This document shows positions 1-7,692 of a stretch of 64,000 bases of DNA, piece after piece. Made by a program: the position numbers and the translations under genes. Each line of letters starts with the position of its first letter. Positions within the stretch are counted from its first letter, which is position 1. The stretch covers positions 1-64,000 of the forward strand of contig CBDFAX010000005.1 of NCBI GenBank assembly GCA_965245735.1. The letters run 5' to 3'. The notes beneath the pieces are model-generated. The model did not search any database, was not told the origin of the DNA, and worked only from the letters and a program-made list of their open reading frames with translations. Origin of the DNA: Abiotrophia sp965245735. Lineage in GTDB: Bacteria > Bacillota > Bacilli > Lactobacillales > Aerococcaceae.

Positions 1-375
1 AGTATTTTGGCTTCCTTCCGCGCTTCATTGTCCGGTTTGGGCTATGCCTTAGCCAATGAGCGTAACCTTAAGGTTCACGCGGGGGTAACTGTCTTGGTGT
101 TAATCATAGTAGGCTTGCTTGGAGTCAATGCTATTGAGGCTTGTCTCTTGTTGCTTGTAACAGGCTTAGTCTGGTGTATGGAATTGGTCAATAGCGCCGT
201 AGAGGCCACCGTTGACTTGGTAGTTGGAGAACAATTGCATCCCTTGGCCAAGGTTGCCAAGGATGTAGCAGCAGCTGCAGTTGTTGTGGCGGCTTTGGTG
301 GCAGTAGGAGTGGGTTTCCTAATTCTAGGCCCTAAAGTCTGGCATCTGCTAGCCATTCTGTTAGGTCTTGCTTAA
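1..375 (+). CDS. dgkA: Undecaprenol/diacylglycerol kinase family protein (5' end outside window)
   Basis: Small integral membrane kinase that phosphorylates undecaprenol (Gram-positive members) or diacylglycerol, recycling the lipid carrier for cell-wall synthesis. The reading frame is open to the first base of the window and lacks an initiator with a ribosome binding site, so the true start lies upstream. The segment SGLGYALANERNLKVH matches the N-terminal amphipathic part of the family, and ELVNSAVEATVDLV (from base 181) is the conserved catalytic/metal-binding helix with its glutamates. Hydrophobic helices follow, as expected for the roughly 120-130 residue family. era begins 25 bases downstream, the usual gene order in Firmicutes, so the two are probably co-transcribed. 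Identity is secure; the lipid substrate is inferred from phylum. Confidence 0.88.
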   Translation, partial: SILASFRASLSGLGYALANERNLKVHAGVTVLVLIIVGLLGVNAIEACLLLLVTGLVWCMELVNSAVEATVDLVVGEQLHPLAKVAKDVAAAAVVVAALVAVGVGFLILGPKVWHLLAILLGLA

Positions 376-400
376 GCCTTAGAGAAAGAGAGCGTGAAAC

Positions 401-1306
401 GTGAGTAATCAAGCATTTAAATCTGGTTTCGTTGCCATTATAGGACGCCCTAATGTTGGTAAATCAACCTTGCTTAATCGCTTTGTAGGGCAGAAGATTG
501 CCATTATGTCGGATAAGGCACAGACTACTCGAAATCGAATTCAAGGGGTCTTAACCAATGACAAGGCCCAAATTGTTTTCATTGATACACCAGGTATTCA
601 TAAGCCTAAACATGCCTTAGGTGACTTTATGGTCAATACGGCTTATAGCGCCCTCAAAGGGGTAGATGCCGTCTTATTTGTAGTTAATGCTGCAGAAAAG
701 ATGGGGCCCGGCGATCGATTGATTATGGAACGTATCCAGAATGTTAAGGTTCCTGTCTTTTTAGTCATTAATAAGATTGACTTAGTTAAACCTGATGATC
801 TTTTGCCTATTATTGAAGGCTACCAAGAAGTCAGAAGCTTTGACCAAGTCTTTCCAATTTCGGCTACGCAAGGCAACAATGTGCCGGAATTGGTGGCTAA
901 GTTGCAAGAAGCCCTACCGGAAGGACCTAAGTACTATCCAGATAGTCAAATTATGGACCATCCCGAATATTTTGTAGTGGCCGAATTTATTCGTGAAAAA
1001 ATCTTACTCCTGACTCAGGAAGAGATTCCCCATTCCGTTGCAGTTCAAGTGCAAAGTATGCAACGCAATGAGAATGGCAAGATTGAAGTTCAAGCTTCCA
1101 TTATTGTGGAACGCAAGAGCCAGAAGGGGATTATCATTGGAGCCGGAGGCCAAATGATTAAGAAAATCGGCCAATTGGCTCGGCGAGATATTGAACAATT
1201 ATTGGATGACAAAGTTTATTTAGATTTGTGGGTCAAGGTTCAGAAGAATTGGCGCGATCGTCAAACTAATCTGAGTGATTTTGGCTATCGTCCAGATAAC
1301 TACTAA
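401..1306 (+). CDS. era: GTPase Era
   Basis: Essential GTPase that binds the 3' end of 16S rRNA and helps mature the 30S subunit. Visible motifs: P-loop GRPNVGKS (residues 15-22), switch region with TTRNR (42-46), G3 DTPG (62-65), G4 NKID (124-127), and a C-terminal KH domain with its glycine-rich loop GAGGQMIKKIG near residue 248. The 301-residue length is typical. The start is GTG, placed by a weak purine-rich site (AGAGAAAGAG) about ten bases upstream and by alignment of the P-loop with family N-termini. It lies between dgkA and recO, the standard Firmicutes order. Confidence 0.97.
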   Translation: MSNQAFKSGFVAIIGRPNVGKSTLLNRFVGQKIAIMSDKAQTTRNRIQGVLTNDKAQIVFIDTPGIHKPKHALGDFMVNTAYSALKGVDAVLFVVNAAEKMGPGDRLIMERIQNVKVPVFLVINKIDLVKPDDLLPIIEGYQEVRSFDQVFPISATQGNNVPELVAKLQEALPEGPKYYPDSQIMDHPEYFVVAEFIREKILLLTQEEIPHSVAVQVQSMQRNENGKIEVQASIIVERKSQKGIIIGAGGQMIKKIGQLARRDIEQLLDDKVYLDLWVKVQKNWRDRQTNLSDFGYRPDNY

Positions 1307-1334
1307 GAGATGGTGACAGAAGGGAGAAGGGGGC

Positions 1335-2093
1335 ATGAATGAACGGTTTGAGGGCATTGTCCTCTTCAAGCGTCCTCACCGCGAACATGATGGCTTGGTC
1401 AAGATTTTTACCCAAGAATTTGGGACTAAGATGTTCTTTGTGCGCGGTCTTTATCGAGGCCATCATCGGCTGACAAGCGCCTGCCTACCTATGACCCATC
1501 ATTCCTATATTGGTGATATTCAAGACGACGGCCTCTCTTTTCTAAAGGAAAGCCAGTCAATCCAACTTTTCCAAAGATTGCAAGCTGATATCCTGCTTCA
1601 GGCCTATGGCATCTATGTCTTACAACTCCTAGATGCTGCTCTAGAGGACAATCAAGCCAATCCTAAGCTCTATCAGCTTCTATTACAGGTCCTTGAGGCC
1701 TTAAATCAAGGCTTAGCTCCTCAAGTCATTGTGGCTTATCTAGAAATTCATCTCTTGCCAGTCTTTGGCATTCATATTCAATGGGCTTCTTGTGCAGCTT
1801 GCCAGGTCAGTGATCGCCCCTTAAGATTTAGTCTCAAGCGCCAAGCCGTCTTGTGTGACCGTCATGCCTCTTTGGATATTCATTGCTTACCAGTTTCTAG
1901 TCGAGCAGTGCACCTAGCCCGACGTCTGTCTCAAGTGGATTTGAAACAAATCCAGAACATTAATTTAAGTGATCAGACACTTAAGGACCTGCGAATACTC
2001 ATGGATGCTATCTATCAAGAATATGTTGGTATTCGTCTCAAGAGTAAGTCCTACTTGGATCAGATTACGCAATTAGACTGGCCAAGTACTTAG
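1335..2093 (+). CDS. recO: DNA repair protein RecO
   Basis: RecFOR-pathway mediator that loads RecA on single-stranded DNA at gaps. The 252-residue length, the N-terminal OB-fold stretch (GIVLFKRPHREHDGLVKIFTQEFG) and position directly after era identify it. A strong ribosome binding site (AGAAGGGGG) precedes the ATG. The zinc-site region shows Cys153 and Cys156 (CAAC), then Cys174 and His177 (CDRH); many relatives have a second C-x2-C, so the fourth ligand here appears to be histidine. No clear terminator follows; a 175-base gap leads to the polysaccharide cassette. Confidence 0.93.
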   Translation: MNERFEGIVLFKRPHREHDGLVKIFTQEFGTKMFFVRGLYRGHHRLTSACLPMTHHSYIGDIQDDGLSFLKESQSIQLFQRLQADILLQAYGIYVLQLLDAALEDNQANPKLYQLLLQVLEALNQGLAPQVIVAYLEIHLLPVFGIHIQWASCAACQVSDRPLRFSLKRQAVLCDRHASLDIHCLPVSSRAVHLARRLSQVDLKQIQNINLSDQTLKDLRILMDAIYQEYVGIRLKSKSYLDQITQLDWPST

Positions 2094-2214
2094 TTTAAGC
2101 TTTTTTGTCGCTTAATTGGTGATGAATAGCTAACAAATTACTGAGATTCTAGGCTGTCGGCTAATCCCTAAAAGATTAAGAATTTGGAAATCAGGTGAAT
2201 AATTCGTCTTTTCG

Positions 2215-2223
2215 TGGTAGAAT
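2215..2223 (+). promoter_or_regulatory. Extended -10 promoter for polysaccharide cassette
   Basis: TGGTAGAAT reads as an extended -10 element (TGn followed by TAGAAT) 46 bases before the flippase start. No convincing -35 lies 17 bases upstream, which is tolerable for extended -10 promoters. Likely start of the four-gene transcript ending at the terminator near 7687. Confidence 0.5.
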
Positions 2224-2268
2224 AAGTGGAGACAAATTTCAATTAGCAAAATAGCTACGGGAGGTTCC

Positions 2269-3753
2269 ATGAAAAACATCAAAACCAATGCCCTCGCGAA
2301 TTTCTTAGTGCGATTTGCAAACGTGGTGGTGCCTGTCCTCACAGGAACCTATATTAACCGGGTCTTTCAAAACTCGGTAGAATATAACTACTTTAATGCT
2401 GGCGACACGCTGATGAACATTTTCTTACCTTTTGCCTCATTAGGGGTTTATTATTTTGGTGTCCGGCAAATTAGCAAGGTTAAGCATGACCGAGATCAGG
2501 TCAATTACTTCTTCTCGAGCCTGTTCTACATAACGGTTATTTCATCCATTCTAACGACCCTATTCTATGTGGGCTATGTCTATGCGACCGTTCACCAGAA
2601 GAGTCAGTTGGCAATTTACTTAGTTTTGGGAAGTCAGATTCTATCCAGCTTCCTCTATATTGAGTGGATGGTGGAGGCCTTCGAGAATTATCGCTTTATC
2701 TTAATCAAGACCATCATCTTGCGAATTATTATGATTGTGGCGCTCTTTGGCTTTGTTAAAACGGCCGAGGATATTATCATTTATGCAATGGTCATGTCTG
2801 GCGCTCAAATTCTCAACTATCTCTTCGGTTTTGTCTGGATTAAGCGCCAAGTCAAGCTAGTTAAGGTCAAGGTTAAAGACATGTTGTCCATGATTCTGCC
2901 TTTGATTAGTTTGCTACTTATGTCTAGTGCAGTGACCCTTTATACGGCTTTAGACAAGCTCTTCCTATCCTATACTGATTCAGAGGATGCCGTCAGCCTT
3001 TATAGCCAAGGCCAAAAAATTTCAACTATGATTGCGACTCTGATTAGTAGTCCAATCTCAGTAAGTATTCCGCGTTTGGGCTACTATCTAGGCCAGAATA
3101 ATCGTGAAGCCTATGACAACCTAGTCTACAAAGGGGCACGTCTCTTTGCCTTCTTGATTGCGCCAATTAGTTTAGGGCTCTTCATAACAGGCAATTATGC
3201 TGTCTTGCTTTATGGTGGGGGCGCCTACATGGGAGCCGCGACTGTAACAGCTATCTTCGGGATTCGGAGTATTACTTGGTCTATTGAGACCCTTTTCGCT
3301 AATCAGATTATCTTCATTCATGGCTATGAACGGAGTTTGACCCTTTATTATTTCGCCTGTGGCTTACTCAACCTAGCCTTCAAGTTCCTACTCCTTAATA
3401 TGCATTTCTCATCTCCAGAAATCTATATCCTAACCACTTGGTTGTCAGAAGGGGTCCTAATTGCCCTGGAAATCTACTTTATCAAACGCCATGGCTTGAT
3501 TAAGTTAAAACCCGTGATTGGTAGTTTCTTACGCTATGGGCTGATTGCAGCAGGGTTTATCCCAATCAGCATAGTGGTTAACGCACTATCTCCAGTGCAA
3601 ATGACGCATTTAAACTTAGCTGTCTTAGTAAATCTTGCCATTTTAATGACCCTATGTGGTATCTACTACCTTGCGGCCCTCTGGTTACTTAAAGATCCAG
3701 TACTGACCGGTATGGTAGAAGCAGTTGGTAATAAATTAAGAAGAAGGGGATAG
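2269..3753 (+). CDS. Polysaccharide flippase (MATE/PST, Wzx-like)
   Basis: Predicted polytopic membrane transporter of the MOP exporter superfamily that flips lipid-linked glycan units across the membrane. The 494 residues contain about a dozen to fourteen hydrophobic helices. The start KTNALANFLVRFANVVVPVLTGTYINRVF is typical of the family (an amphipathic opening, then the first helix with a P-x-x-x-x-Y/R pattern). The ATG follows GGGAGG with good spacing. The next gene begins three bases after the stop, and the cassette continues with a glycosyltransferase and LicD-type proteins, similar in content to teichoic-acid export sets such as pneumococcal tacF with licD genes. The exact glycan cannot be read from the sequence. 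Confidence 0.88.
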   Translation: MKNIKTNALANFLVRFANVVVPVLTGTYINRVFQNSVEYNYFNAGDTLMNIFLPFASLGVYYFGVRQISKVKHDRDQVNYFFSSLFYITVISSILTTLFYVGYVYATVHQKSQLAIYLVLGSQILSSFLYIEWMVEAFENYRFILIKTIILRIIMIVALFGFVKTAEDIIIYAMVMSGAQILNYLFGFVWIKRQVKLVKVKVKDMLSMILPLISLLLMSSAVTLYTALDKLFLSYTDSEDAVSLYSQGQKISTMIATLISSPISVSIPRLGYYLGQNNREAYDNLVYKGARLFAFLIAPISLGLFITGNYAVLLYGGGAYMGAATVTAIFGIRSITWSIETLFANQIIFIHGYERSLTLYYFACGLLNLAFKFLLLNMHFSSPEIYILTTWLSEGVLIALEIYFIKRHGLIKLKPVIGSFLRYGLIAAGFIPISIVVNALSPVQMTHLNLAVLVNLAILMTLCGIYYLAALWLLKDPVLTGMVEAVGNKLRRRG

Positions 3754-3756
3754 ACC

Positions 3757-4737
3757 ATGTCAGACTTAATTACAGTTGTAGTTCCTGTCTACAATGTGGA
3801 ATCATATCTGGAGCGATGCGTGACCAGTATTCGCAAGCAAAGTCATACTAACCTAGAAATCTTGTTAGTCAATGATGGCTCTACTGATAAGAGTTTAGAA
3901 ATCTGTCAGCGTTTAGAGCAAGAAGATCAGCGCATCCGCCTCATCTCGCAGGCCAATGGTGGTCTATCTGCGGCGCGTAATACGGGCATTGCTCAAGCAA
4001 AAGGGCAGTATATTGCCTTTATTGATAGTGATGATGTGATCTCATTAGATATGATGAAGACTCTTTATCAAGAGATGGTCTCTGCCCAAGCAGACTTGGC
4101 CATGTGCTCACACTATGATATCTATGATGACCAGATTCCGAGTGGACCAGAAGTAGAAGTACAGACTTGGGTCTTTACAGCCAAAGAGGCCATCGGTCAT
4201 GTGATGGCGGCTAAAGGCTTTACGGTCATGGCACCAACTAAACTCTATAAACGCTCACTCTTCGATGACTTGAAATTTGAGATAGGAAAAATTGCTGAAG
4301 ATGCCTTCATCATGATTCGCTTGCTAGCCAAGTGTCAGCGAGTGGTGGCGACGGATGCCAAACTCTATTACTATATGCACCGTCCAAATAGCATTACCAC
4401 CCAGAAATTTTCACTCAAGTACCTCAATGTAATTGAGGCTTATCAACAAAACTATGAAATTATCAAACGGGACTACCCAGATTTGTTGCCAGTAGCTATG
4501 ACACGGCTCTATTGGGCGCATTTCTATGTCTATGATCGTTTGTTGCTAGATTCAGACTATCAAGATGTCAGTCTTAAAAAACGCCTACGGTCCTATCTAA
4601 GAGACCACTTTTGGCAGATTATGCGTGATCCGCTTTTCACCAAGGGGCGTAAACTTAGTATGCTTGCTTTACAGATTAGTCCTGCTCTCTATAAGCAAAT
4701 CATTAGTAAGAAATACAAAAAGGAGTTGCATGGATAA
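3757..4737 (+). CDS. Family 2 glycosyltransferase
   Basis: GT-A fold glycosyltransferase expected to add a sugar from a nucleotide-sugar donor to a lipid-linked acceptor at the cytoplasmic face. The N-terminal strand ITVVVPVYNVESYLERC, the NDGSTD motif, the NGGLSAARN segment and the metal-binding DSDD (residues 90-93) are all family 2 hallmarks. The 326-residue length and lack of a membrane domain fit capsule or teichoic-acid enzymes. It starts three bases after the flippase and ends directly against the next start (TAA then ATG), so translation is probably coupled. Donor and acceptor sugars are unknown. Confidence 0.92.
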   Translation: MSDLITVVVPVYNVESYLERCVTSIRKQSHTNLEILLVNDGSTDKSLEICQRLEQEDQRIRLISQANGGLSAARNTGIAQAKGQYIAFIDSDDVISLDMMKTLYQEMVSAQADLAMCSHYDIYDDQIPSGPEVEVQTWVFTAKEAIGHVMAAKGFTVMAPTKLYKRSLFDDLKFEIGKIAEDAFIMIRLLAKCQRVVATDAKLYYYMHRPNSITTQKFSLKYLNVIEAYQQNYEIIKRDYPDLLPVAMTRLYWAHFYVYDRLLLDSDYQDVSLKKRLRSYLRDHFWQIMRDPLFTKGRKLSMLALQISPALYKQIISKKYKKELHG

Positions 4738-6915
4738 ATGATACGATTAGATTGGATTGAGAAACATTACTACCAAATCAATACTTGCTTTCTTTTAGCT
4801 TTGATTATGTATTGTATGGCAGGGTTGATTGTTCCCTTACAATTTCTCAGTGCCCATCCTTTAGTATATGGTACCATCACCTTAATGGGGTGCTTATTAG
4901 GGCTCTATAACTTATTATCCAAGAAAGTTCATCTCAAACTCAGTTTACTACCTTGGCTAGTTGCTTTCTTCCTCTTGAATATTGTAACAAGTCTCTTGGT
5001 GGTTAACTTTGGTTATATGGCAAACTTCAAGAATATGGTCATATTCTTCCTTTATTTCTTTGCCATTTACCCAATCTTTATTAATTTGGGTCAAGGACAA
5101 GCTAAGCGTTTGCTGAGTAACATGTTCTGGTTAGTTGTCATCGTCAATACGATCGGTGATTTAATTTCCATTGGCCAATTCGTTGCCTTAATTGGCTATC
5201 ACGTCAGCGACTATAAAGGTTTAATTATTCGCCAAGGCTTTATTGAGTCGCGTTTATTTGGGATTTTGGCTAGTCCTAACTATTTGGCTATCATCTCGCT
5301 CCTAGTAATTCTCTTCCTCTTAAGCCAATGGCGTAAGAATCAAGTGACTTGGATGAAAGTGGCAATCATCTCGTCTATTGTTATTAACTTCGTTTACATT
5401 GTCTTATCTGGTTCTAGAACAGCCTTATTATGCTTGCTTGCTGCTACCCTAATCTACAGCATGGTCAACATTTCTGGCTGGCAGTTAAAGAAGCGTTTCT
5501 TAACTATCTGTGTGGTCTTTGCAGCTATTGGGGTCGGGGTCTACAGTGTTGACACAGTAGGGGAGTTTTACCTAAAACAATCAGGTGGTATCCACATCCT
5601 CAACGATGAAGCCAGCGTGACAGGTAATCAAAAGGTTACCACTGGTGAAGGGACTTTGAAACGGTCAGATACTGAGGAAACCAATATCTCTAACAACCGT
5701 TTCGATATTTGGAAGTCAACCTTGGCTTTAGTTCCTTACCGTCCAATCTTAGGTTTTTCTTCAGGTAACTGGCACAGTGTAGCCAAGTCATATGATGCCA
5801 ATAGTTATGTGGTTAAGCAACACTATCTCACTCATAACGGTTATATTGAAGTCCTATTCTACAATGGTATCTTAGGCTTTATCACCTTAGGCTTCTTTAT
5901 CTTGGCATCTACCAAGCGTCTTTTAGCCAAATGGTGGGCCCTCAACAAGAAAGGCGTTAGCCGCCAGGATTTAGATATGATTCTAGCTATGATGGCAGTT
6001 ATCTTTACTTCCAACTTGTTCTTGAGTTCGACCTTATACGGGATTTCCTTCTTAGGGGTCATTTTATTCGCTATCTTGGGCTATTACGAAGCAGTTATAG
6101 CTAAGGATTATGCCGGTTATCGTCAGTTGAATGATCAAGAAGTTCGCCAAGTTGAACTTGAAATCATGGACTATATCCATGCCATTTGTCAACGTGAGCA
6201 AATCCAATATAGTTTGGCTTACGGTACTTTACTTGGTGCAGTTCGCCATCAAGGCTTCATTCCTTGGGATGATGATATGGATATTGCCTTAGTTCGTTCA
6301 GAGTATGAGCGTCTATATCAAGCCATCAAGGCAGACCGTCATCAAGTTTACCGGGTGACGGATTTTCAAGATGCTTGGCATTATCCTTTCCCATTTTATC
6401 GGGTGGTTGATAAACGTACTTTCTACGAAAATAATACTTTGGCATGGCCAAGTAAATTAGGTATCTGCGTAGATGTCTTTCCCTTTGACCATGCTAAGGG
6501 AGATCAAGCAAAAATGGACCGCCTAGATCAGTTGCGGCAACTTTCGGCCTATTCTTGGAATGGCATTCGTAATGAGGAAGGCGGCTTAGGTAACCTTATT
6601 CGCTATGCCGTGAATTTCTTCTTCCGTCTCTTGCCACCTCGTATTTGGAACCAAAAAATGGACCATTTAGCACAGAAGGGGAGCGACTCCAATCGCCTTG
6701 ATTACTTGATGGAGAAGAAGCGTCGCGATACAAGTTTTGTTAAGACGGCACATGAACAGGTTCAAGAGGCTGTATTTGAAGATCGTCGCTATCAAATTCT
6801 GTCAGATTACGATCAAGTTCTGACGGCTATCTATGGAGCAGATTATATGCAATTGCCTGCAGAAGAAGACCGTGTTCAACACGCGCCATTTACTGCTTAC
6901 AGGGAGGAAGCCTAA
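4738..6915 (+). CDS. O-antigen ligase/polymerase fused to LicD phosphotransferase domain
   Basis: A 725-residue two-domain protein. Residues 1 to about 450 are polytopic and carry Wzy/WaaL-type motifs: SGSRTALL (224-231), an NNRFDIW stretch before the large outer loop, and HNGYIEVL (366-373). Residues from about 451 form a LicD domain: YRQLNDQEVRQVELEIMDYI, then GTLLGAVRH (496-504) and the metal-binding WDDDMD (510-515). LicD proteins transfer phosphocholine or related phospho-groups onto cell-surface glycans. The join is in one uninterrupted frame with no internal ribosome binding site noticed. It starts right after the glycosyltransferase stop and ends right against the next gene. Separate proteins are the usual arrangement, so the fusion suggests polymerisation and decoration are coupled. 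The transferred group is unknown. Confidence 0.85.
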   Translation: MIRLDWIEKHYYQINTCFLLALIMYCMAGLIVPLQFLSAHPLVYGTITLMGCLLGLYNLLSKKVHLKLSLLPWLVAFFLLNIVTSLLVVNFGYMANFKNMVIFFLYFFAIYPIFINLGQGQAKRLLSNMFWLVVIVNTIGDLISIGQFVALIGYHVSDYKGLIIRQGFIESRLFGILASPNYLAIISLLVILFLLSQWRKNQVTWMKVAIISSIVINFVYIVLSGSRTALLCLLAATLIYSMVNISGWQLKKRFLTICVVFAAIGVGVYSVDTVGEFYLKQSGGIHILNDEASVTGNQKVTTGEGTLKRSDTEETNISNNRFDIWKSTLALVPYRPILGFSSGNWHSVAKSYDANSYVVKQHYLTHNGYIEVLFYNGILGFITLGFFILASTKRLLAKWWALNKKGVSRQDLDMILAMMAVIFTSNLFLSSTLYGISFLGVILFAILGYYEAVIAKDYAGYRQLNDQEVRQVELEIMDYIHAICQREQIQYSLAYGTLLGAVRHQGFIPWDDDMDIALVRSEYERLYQAIKADRHQVYRVTDFQDAWHYPFPFYRVVDKRTFYENNTLAWPSKLGICVDVFPFDHAKGDQAKMDRLDQLRQLSAYSWNGIRNEEGGLGNLIRYAVNFFFRLLPPRIWNQKMDHLAQKGSDSNRLDYLMEKKRRDTSFVKTAHEQVQEAVFEDRRYQILSDYDQVLTAIYGADYMQLPAEEDRVQHAPFTAYREEA

Positions 6916-7632
6916 ATGTCACTTATGCAATGGGCTAAACGGAGTTTGGCCAGCCTTTTAGGTAAACACAAGGATAGCATTAAAAAATTGCCGATTATTA
7001 AGCAGTTAAATCAGAAGGCTAATAAAGAGTTAGATGAAGGGCGACAAGCGCTATTAAGGGCCAATTTCGACCGAATTTTAGAGATTGTCTATGATCAAAC
7101 TCATTTAAATTTTGACTTATGGCTAGATTTCGGTAGTCTGCTAGGTTACTACCGTGAAGGTGGACGCATTGAGCATGATATTGATATGGACTTTGCTCTC
7201 AAAGTCAGTGACTTAGAGGCCTTTGATGTCTATGAAGGTCATCTCTTAGCTAATGGATTCCGCAAACGCAAGGACTTTACCTATGAGGGGAAAGTCGTAG
7301 AACGGGCTTATGATTTCAATGGGCTAAACATTGACTTTATCTTCTATGAGGCCACTGAGAGCCATTTTACAAGTGTCACCATTGACTTCAAGATTAATGC
7401 CATCGGCCAGCCAACTCGCTTGATGTCTTATCGTTATCAATTACCACTAATGGAGATTGTTTGGGCCAAGATTGAAGATCATAAAGTAATGGTACCGCAA
7501 GATTGCCATCGCTATCTGTCCATACTCTATGGCGCAGATTTCATGGAGCCTAACACTCACTATCATTGGCAAGCTAACCCGATTTATCAGCAAGTATCGT
7601 CTGAACCAGCTCAAGTTAAGCTCTTACCTTAA
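6916..7632 (+). CDS. LicD-like nucleotidyltransferase-fold protein
   Basis: A 238-residue soluble protein with the LicD/fukutin-type nucleotidyltransferase signature: GSLLG (residues 73-77) followed by HDIDMDF (87-93), then GLNIDFIFYE as a possible third acidic strand. The core is more divergent from LicD than the domain in the gene before it. The N-terminus is basic and amphipathic (WAKRSLASLLGKHKDSIKKL). It begins immediately after the previous stop (TAA-ATG), so the two LicD-type proteins are made together, as with pneumococcal LicD1/LicD2. It probably adds a phospho-substituent to the same polymer; substrate unknown. Confidence 0.75.
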   Translation: MSLMQWAKRSLASLLGKHKDSIKKLPIIKQLNQKANKELDEGRQALLRANFDRILEIVYDQTHLNFDLWLDFGSLLGYYREGGRIEHDIDMDFALKVSDLEAFDVYEGHLLANGFRKRKDFTYEGKVVERAYDFNGLNIDFIFYEATESHFTSVTIDFKINAIGQPTRLMSYRYQLPLMEIVWAKIEDHKVMVPQDCHRYLSILYGADFMEPNTHYHWQANPIYQQVSSEPAQVKLLP

Positions 7633-7648
7633 GCAAGAATATAAATAG

Positions 7649-7687
7649 AATCCCCGTCACTGCATGAATCAGTGACGGGGATTTTTT
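7649..7687. terminator. Bidirectional rho-independent terminator
   Basis: Perfect 14-bp stem (AATCCCCGTCACTG at 7649-7662 with 7670-7683), 7-base loop and T run. It separates the plus-strand polysaccharide cassette from the minus-strand lipoprotein gene. Confidence 0.92.
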
Positions 7688-7692
7688 GCTAT

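Noticed and set aside
2095..2115. Possible terminator after recO (TTAAGC / GCTTAA)
   Set aside because: The T run is in the loop rather than after the stem, so it would not work as an intrinsic terminator.
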